64,000 bases of DNA from Agelas oroides (Eukaryota; Porifera; Demospongiae; Agelasida; Agelasidae), in the NCBI GenBank assembly GCA_949130485.1, contig OX422189.1:2737720-2801719 (forward strand), read 5' to 3'. A model generated the notes under the pieces. That model was not told the origin of the DNA. It worked only from the letters and a program-made list of their open reading frames with translations, and did no database searches. This document shows, in pieces, positions 58,701 through 64,000 of the stretch (position 1 is its first letter; each line of letters begins with the position of its first letter). A program made the position numbers and the translations under genes.

Positions 58701-60716
58701 AATATGCATGAATATGCATGTAACAATTAATGAACAAAATCTCCCTAATAAAACTAGATGGCATCATCTGTTCTCTAGACCCTTAAGCCACTTGGACTGT
58801 TGGGCAGAAGTGTGGAGAAACATTACATATAGTTAGGAACTTGAAGGTCACACAGTCTAGCCTGTTCAGTTTAGTTCGGCCTAAGGTGAGAATCAGTTGG
58901 AACCTCACTACCGACCAATTTGGATTGCTTGCAGAGGAGTGGTAAAAAGAAGCTCAAGGCCTCAGCCAAATTCCAATAGTATTCAGAAGGAATTGGGCTC
59001 AATTTCATGTTGAATCCTGGATTGTGTCTCTATAGATATTGTGTCACTCTTTTTACATAACATAGTTATTCAGATAATACAGATTTGCTACCTTCCATGG
59101 AGTTCCCGAAAGCTTCATCACGTGCATGTTGTGTAGCTCCATCACAGATCCACATCTCACCCCCCTGCACATGTCCAGGCATTCACAGTGGGTGAGATAG
59201 AGACGCACCCTACCATCCAGCTCATACACTCCAGCATCAGACAGAATGCACTTGGTTACGGTTCCCTGCATGTTGGAGATGCATGGTGAGGAACTAGAAT
59301 AGACTACTGACGGAAATGCAACTTTCATCATGAATCAATTGATGCTGCAGATAATATATCTTCATTAGAAGATCTACGGTTGGAATAACACAAATGCATG
59401 ACATGGTGTAGATGAGCATGAGGAACATACTTGCCTACTCACCCAGAGCTTTGTGTGAGCTGTCTAACTGTAATGCATAGTCAGCTAGTATAGCACAAAC
59501 AATGCAGATATTAACATTGATATTAATTTTATTGACATTGCTGGCCACACACAAGACACCAATATAGCAAGCATCAGCTACTGGCACGTAACTATTATGC
59601 AAAACAAATTTGACCATGCAAGCATGCATCATAGCAATGATCTTCGAAGGACAGCTGCACGCAAAAACTCTACGTTCAAGAAGTAGCTACCTGCTGTATA
59701 AATAAGGCCAGTCACCTGACTAGATTTTGTGTATCTCCCAGTCACCCGAGTGAAGCTGATGAGGCATGGTATTGGCCGAAAGTGTCCTCCTTAGTGGGTG
59801 ACTTTGCATAACATTTAGGGCTGCCTTTTTGGGGAGATGTGGTTATTGATTGTTCATGCGTGCATGCACTGTCACAGAATTTTCATAGCTTCACACTAAT
59901 GTGAGAGTTTTCAGTGGCTTCTCAGTTGGCTTCTAAGAAGCAGGTTATCTGATACCAACCTGATTTCGGAAAATAACTTGCCGATGTTTCAATGGAATGC
60001 TCCAGTTGTCATCAGGGTGATGACAACTGGAGCATTCAGTCGAAACATAGAAACAAAGGTACAAGGATAGGGACAGAGGGACAGAGGGACAGTGACAGAG
60101 GGACAGGGAAATGGACAGCGTGACAGGGACAGGAACTGGGGGGCAGGGAAAAGAAAAGAGGGACAGGGACAGAGGGACAGGGACAGAGGGAAAGGGACAG
60201 GGCGACAGGGACAGAGACAGAGGGACAGAGACAGGGACAGGAACTAGGGGGCAGGGAAAAGAAAAGAGGGACAGGGACAGAGGGACAGGGACAGAGGGAA
60301 AGGGACAGGCGACAGGGACAGAGACAGAGGGACAGAGACAGGGACAGGGACAAGGACAGAAAAACAGGGACGGAGACAAAGGGACAAGGACAGGACAGAG
60401 GGACAGCGACAGAGGGACAGAGACAGGGACAGGGACAGAAGAACAGGGAATGGACAGGGACAGATGGACAGGGATAAGGGCAGAGGGACAGGGACAGAGG
60501 TACAGAGACAGGGAAAGGGACAGAGGGACAGGGATATGGACAGAGGGACAAGGACAGAAGGACAGGGAGAGGGACAGAGGGACAGGAACAAGGACAGAAG
60601 GATAGGGATAGAGACAGAGGGACAGAAACAAGGACGGAGGGACAGGGACAGGGACAAGGACAGGGACGGGGACGGGGACGGGGACGGGGATGGGGACGGG
60701 GACGGGGACGGGGACG

Positions 60717-60759
<43 letters not shown>

Positions 60760-62526
60760 AGGGACAGGGACAGATGGACAGGGACAGGAACAGATGAACA
60801 AGGACAGGAACAGAGGGACAAGGACAGAGGGACAAGGACAGAGGGACAAGGACAGAGGGACAAGGACAGAGGGACAAGGACAGGGGGACAAGGATAGAGG
60901 GACAAGGATAGAGGGACAGACTGGGGGACAGGGACAAGGACAGGGACAGAGTGATAGGGAGAGGGACAGAGGTAGGAGCCATGGTAGAGTGTAGAGTCAG
61001 GTACAGTTAAGTACAGCTATGGTACAGTCAAGTAGAGTAATATAGAGCTATGGCAGAGTTACATAGAGATAAGTAGAGTCAAGTAGAGCCATGGTATAGA
61101 GTCAAGTAGAGCCAAGTAGAGCCAAGTAGAGCCAAGTACATAGATGATAGAGTGTAGTAGAGTCAAGTAGAGTCAAGTAGAGTCAAGTAGAGTCAAGTAG
61201 AGTCAAGTAGAGTCAAGTAGAGTCAAGTAGAGTCAAGTAGAGTCGAGTAGAGCAAGTTATTTTCCAAATTCAAGTTGGTATCAGGGTCACCCCAGAAAAA
61301 TTGGTGAGCAGGCATCTCGTTAAACAATTATTACTAGGACTACGCATGCGCATGATGCCTCGCGCCGCTTCAAGCGCCATGCGCGGATGGGGCGCGCGGC
61401 GCAAGTGTCAGGCGTTGCTCGTTTAGTATAGTGGGAGTCCAAAGAACAACGGTAACGTGAAGAGTGAGCCTAAATACCTGGCTTGTCAAGAATCTCCAGT
61501 ACGTGCTTTCTACTTTTGAACTCTTTGTTGTTCTTCTGTCGCTCTCTTGGCTTTCTACGGTGGGCTGACTTCTTTGCTTTTTTGTTTTTTCTCAGCCGGA
61601 GTCAGCAGCCGTCGGCTGCGTTCAGCACTCGTTTATGCACTTCGCTCCGCAAATACGTACGTTGCGAAGGGCCAGTTGCGCTGTTCTCCCCGTCCTCCAT
61701 CGGCAAGAAATGTCGTCCCGGCTTCGTCGTGTAATGTACGTATCCGATATCCTGCCTGGGCGTGAGCGCAAATTGACATTCCGAGCGTGACCTCAAATTG
61801 ACATTCCTAAGCGATACCGCAAATTGACATTCCTAAGCGTGACCGACACGTACGTACGTACGTACGCACGTACATTGCGAGAATAGATCCCTCATTCAGA
61901 GCCTCGCGCTAATGTGCTCGGCAATAACCTTATCTACAAACTGAAATGCTCAAGATACATGTACCTTGTAAGAAACTAATGTGGTAGTTGTTGGTCGTAT
62001 GGATACAACATCTCCACATTTACTCTCAAAGGCAGCTTGTGAGTCACCACCACTGAGCCCTGACTCAGTGCTTCTCTTGGTACCATTTGTCTTCTCCCTC
62101 TTTCTTGGAGGAGGACAGACATCAAGGGAATTAGAGTAAGGGTGGACTTGAGTTGTATCAGAAGTAGCCAGAACCCTTCTCTCATTTGGTGAACCCTGAA
62201 ATAGAGTTACTTTACTTACCAAGATGTCACACATACAATATATACAGGTACATGGCATCTACTTCTAATTTTAGTGGTTATATATAAGATCTGTAACCAG
62301 TCTGATCAAATTGCTCAATCCTTGTATGCCTTATTCCTCCAAGCATGTTAGACAACACTCAACCCAAACAGTGTTCAATTGTCCAACCACTCACAGACAG
62401 GCTGGCTTCACAATCAACCACAGCTAAGCAAACAATAACCTTGTTCATGACCATGTCCCTGAGTTCTGAAAAGATGTACACTTCAGAGATCTTGATCACA
62501 AGTGCCAAATGCATCAATCTCAGGCT
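52748..62526 (-). CDS. CTC1: CST complex subunit CTC1 (telomere maintenance)
   Basis: Large OB-fold subunit of the CTC1-STN1-TEN1 complex, which binds telomeric single-stranded DNA and recruits DNA polymerase alpha-primase. Exons read from minus: 62395-62526, 61965-62195, 59092-59293 ([17 protein letters not shown]), 58054-58161, 56959-57292, 55937-56736, 55005-55377 ([25 protein letters not shown]), 54395-54633 (Cys cluster FKCQGCQC...CMPTC), 53801-53963 ([16 protein letters not shown]), 53350-53485 and 52748-52905 ([15 protein letters not shown], stop). Phases agree from 58161 to the end. The joins around 59293 and 58161 do not fit, so at least one exon is missed there. About 960 residues are visible versus about 1200 in human; the N-terminus lies upstream or is unseen. 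The zinc-cluster OB-fold and the GTGEG region are the most diagnostic parts. Confidence 0.85.
52970..53363 (-). repeat. Inverted duplicate of a CTC1 intron (copy 2)
   Basis: Partner of 51772-52158. The copies are separated by about 810 bp that include the last CTC1 exon. Differences are few, so the duplication is recent or kept alike by gene conversion. Confidence 0.9.
57423..57915. mobile_element. TAGTCTCG-family foldback, 493 bp, CTC1 intron
   Basis: The ends TAGTCTCGCGAAAGAG and CTCTTTCACGAGACTA are complementary, extending outward to CCATAG/CTATGG. It contains a 75-codon open frame without recognised domain. No clean 9-bp duplication. Confidence 0.7.
58162..59091. other. CTC1 intron with a dispersed direct repeat
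   Basis: TTGTTTACAGATG followed by GATGATCAACAAGGTA occurs at about 58437-58470 and about 58660-58690. Since exon phases do not join across this interval, a short exon may be hidden here. Confidence 0.5.
60058..60975. repeat. GGGACAG minisatellite, G-rich
   Basis: About 900 bp of GGGACA(G/A)-type hexamer and heptamer units with higher-order copies (about 116 bp, e.g. 60130-60240 against 60240-60350). A run of GGGGAC units at about 60660-60720 can form G-quadruplexes on the plus strand. It gives long false ORFs on both strands. Confidence 0.92.
61012..61250. repeat. AGTAGAGTCA decanucleotide array
   Basis: A 10-bp unit AGTAGAGTCA, degenerate at first (TAGAGCCA, TATAGAGCTA) and near perfect for about ten copies at 61150-61245. 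Confidence 0.92.
61328..61923 (-). repeat. Dispersed 600-bp repeat, copy 2
   Basis: An inverted, near-identical copy of 48515-49125, inserted in the CTC1 intron between the 61252-61282 TIR and exon 61965-62195. High identity implies recent mobility. Confidence 0.8.
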
Positions 62527-62624
62527 CTACAAACACACATAAAGAACAAGCAATGACTTGATCACAAGTACCAAATGCATCAATCTCAGGCTCTACAAAC
62601 ACACATAAAGAACAAGCAATGACT
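62493..62624. repeat. 66-bp tandem duplication over a CTC1 splice acceptor
   Basis: Two nearly identical 66-bp units (CTTGATCACAAGTGCCAAAT and CTTGATCACAAGTACCAAAT starts). Each carries the acceptor (TGTGTTTGTAG) and first 34 bases of the 62395-62526 exon, so two competing acceptors exist. Confidence 0.85.
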
Positions 62625-63365
62625 TGATCATCAAGCTGCATAACAAGTTAACTGCATACAACAAAACCTGATGATAATTTCACTCAGTGGCATAGCCAGG
62701 CTGGGGCACACTGGGGCACGTGCCCTAGCAACTAGAGGCCGTGCCCCACCAGTGCAGGTACACAATCGAATTATCGGCACTGATAGTATCGCTGTCAATT
62801 GAAAATCGGGCGCTAAACGGTCTTGAATCAAACGGCGCAGTATCGCTATGTATATATCTACAGAATTACGGGGTGTCGTACGCTCACCGTACGCGAGTTT
62901 GCCGTAAGTGACTTATATTGCACTATGGTATAGCCTCAGAACTGACCTGGGAGGCTGTAAAATTCCAAAATTGTATTAGGTCAAAGTGCACTAATGATGA
63001 TCTTTGACCCGAACTTTATGGGATATACTTGTTAATTATATCAAACGAAAGGAAATTTTATGAGCTACAAGTGGTATAAATTGTAGCTCATAAAGTTAAT
63101 CTCTCTCAAAGTTTGATTTAGTAACTACAGGTAAGCTAAAATTTTCCAAAAAATCAATTTTTCGTCTGGTTCTAACTCTGAAGCCTTACATCGCAGAATG
63201 CTGAAACTCACTGTGGGTTATTAATATCTCAACAGACACTGTGTCAAAATGAAGTTTCGTTCAAATCGGTGAGGGTAAGGATTCTTTTGTGTTGATTTGA
63301 CATGGAATGACCCTTATAGTATAACAAGGTGCATTTGTTGCATGAATGCTATCAAAGTACCATAG
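62625..63365. other. No gene seen; one hAT-like end
   Basis: A CAGTGGCATAGCCAGGCTGG terminus at 62685 resembles the CAGTGGCGTAGC elements but no partner end was found. The remainder shows no exon I can support, though upstream CTC1 exons could be here. Confidence 0.45.
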
Positions 63366-63770
63366 ATTCTCTAATCAAGGCACCATTAAAATAAAGGCGC
63401 CTTGTTTGGAGCAGAAAGAATTAATTGGAACCCTTGGGGGTACCCTGTTTAGAGAGGCATCTTCTAATTAGAGGGGCTCTGACACAGTAAATTTTTGCTC
63501 AAGTTTTTGATGCTTCTTTCGGTGCCCTACCAGTTTGCTTTGGCACTGGAGTCCCAGCCACAACATACAGAAGCATATAGCTGCATGCAAGTGTAGCAGA
63601 GACACTGTGATTGCTGCCATTTGTGCACATATGCAAATATGCAAGTACAGTTCTAACTGGAGGGTGCCCCCAAAAGTATGGAGAAAGGGCACCCACCCTC
63701 TTTGGAGTGAAAAAAGTATTTTCAGCTCTGTGGGGCACCTTAATTGGAGAGGCACCTTAATCAGAGAGTT
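63366..63770. mobile_element. TIR MITE, about 405 bp
   Basis: The left ATTCTCTAATCAAGGCACC and right GGCACCTTAATCAGAGAGTT ends are inverted with a few mismatches. Inner copies of the GGCACCTTAATTGGAGA motif repeat. No ORF of note. Confidence 0.65.
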
Positions 63771-63879
63771 TACAGGAAGAGTCGATCTAATCCGATTTGG
63801 AAGCCTTTGATATCAGTTTCTACTGCTTGACATCATCACAACCACTGGCAGGATGCCAGCTGAACACTGGTTAAGAACA

Positions 63880-64000
63880 TCCACTCATTCATTCATCTGG
63901 TCGTCCATCTGTCCATCTGTCTTTCTGTCCATTCATCTATTCATCCATCCGTCCGTTTGTCCATCCGTCCATCTGTTCGTCGATTCATCTGTCTGTCTGT
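63880..64000. repeat. CATCTGTC / CATTCATC simple repeat
   Basis: Degenerate four-base-period (TCCA/TCTG) tract running off the window end. Confidence 0.85.

Larger units (their letters stand above)
59951..61282. mobile_element. TIR element packed with minisatellite, about 1.33 kb
   Basis: The left GATACCAACCTGATTTCGGA (59951-59981) and right end (61252-61282, closing CAAGTTGGTATC) form an approximately 31-bp inverted repeat with a few mismatches. Just inside is a hairpin (AATGCTCCAGTTGTCATC and complement, 59998-60040). Nearly all the rest is tandem repeats. No target duplication was seen. Class unknown; it lies in a CTC1 intron. Confidence 0.6.

Noticed and set aside
59945-60994. Long Pro/Ser/Leu-rich and Asp/Arg/Gly-rich open frames
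   Set aside because: They are by-products of the GGGACAG minisatellite, open in several frames on both strands.
59951-61282. Polinton-type element suggested by TIRs of a 1.3-kb unit
   Set aside because: Far too short, with no polymerase, integrase or capsid genes.

Overview
The window is animal nuclear DNA, most likely from a marine sponge (demosponge). Genes have short exons, GT-AG introns of about 0.1-2.5 kb and close spacing. The protein set is metazoan: CTC1, HSDL1, DYNLT2B, NDUFA1, UQCRH, fibronectin-III, and fusions of DEATH, ZU5, kelch and TKL-kinase domains of the kind that are expanded in sponges. Small foldback transposons fill most introns and intergenic gaps, often nested inside one another. 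Species and family names are inferred from sequence features read by eye; no database was searched.

Layout. 1-3394: 3' part of a Ty3/gypsy retroelement with its right LTR, abutting a terminal-inverted-repeat (TIR) element (3395-4113). 4660-5199: a MITE split by a second MITE. 5224-7906 (+): fibronectin-III receptor-like gene with a degenerate stretch. 8936-10200 (-): LINE fragment. 10783-18600: gene-free, with TIR elements, a nested foldback stack (13725-14726) and a 2.2 kb inverted satellite (16353-18585). 19015-21410 (+): DEATH/coiled-coil/kelch gene, convergent with 21763-25836 (-), a kelch-DEATH-ZU5-UPA-DEATH gene. 25934-27279: a 1.35 kb foldback with another inside. 28494-29089 (-) NDUFA1 and 29207-32197 (+) DYNLT2B share a 117-bp divergent promoter. 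32498-35166 (-): UQCRH. 35842-40669 (+): HSDL1, with a tRNA-Ile(GAU) gene in an intron. 41318-46052 (-): kelch/coiled-coil/TKL-kinase gene. 46563-51771: a transposon graveyard in which a LINE carries two TIR elements and a solo LTR, the LTR itself carrying two further repeats. 52748-62526 (-): CTC1, with a large inverted duplication around its last exon and a TIR element full of minisatellite in one intron. 62527-64000: repeat remnants.

How the genes relate. Three kelch-containing genes lie within 27 kb: DEATH-coil-kelch, kelch-DEATH-ZU5-UPA-DEATH and kelch-coil-kinase. They look like a local set of recombined signalling modules (DEATH adaptor, ZU5/UPA auto-inhibition, TKL kinase). NDUFA1 and UQCRH are subunits of respiratory complexes I and III, in a tight cluster with a dynein light chain. 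CTC1 is the large subunit of the telomeric CST complex.

The most unusual signal is a family of at least eleven foldback elements, 37 bp to 1346 bp long. They share ends close to TAGTCTCG or TAGCCTCG, and nearly all resolvable copies are flanked by a 9-bp target duplication. One copy is only 37 bp long with a perfect 9-bp duplication. This looks like a Mutator-type (MULE) transposition system that can move little more than two bare ends.
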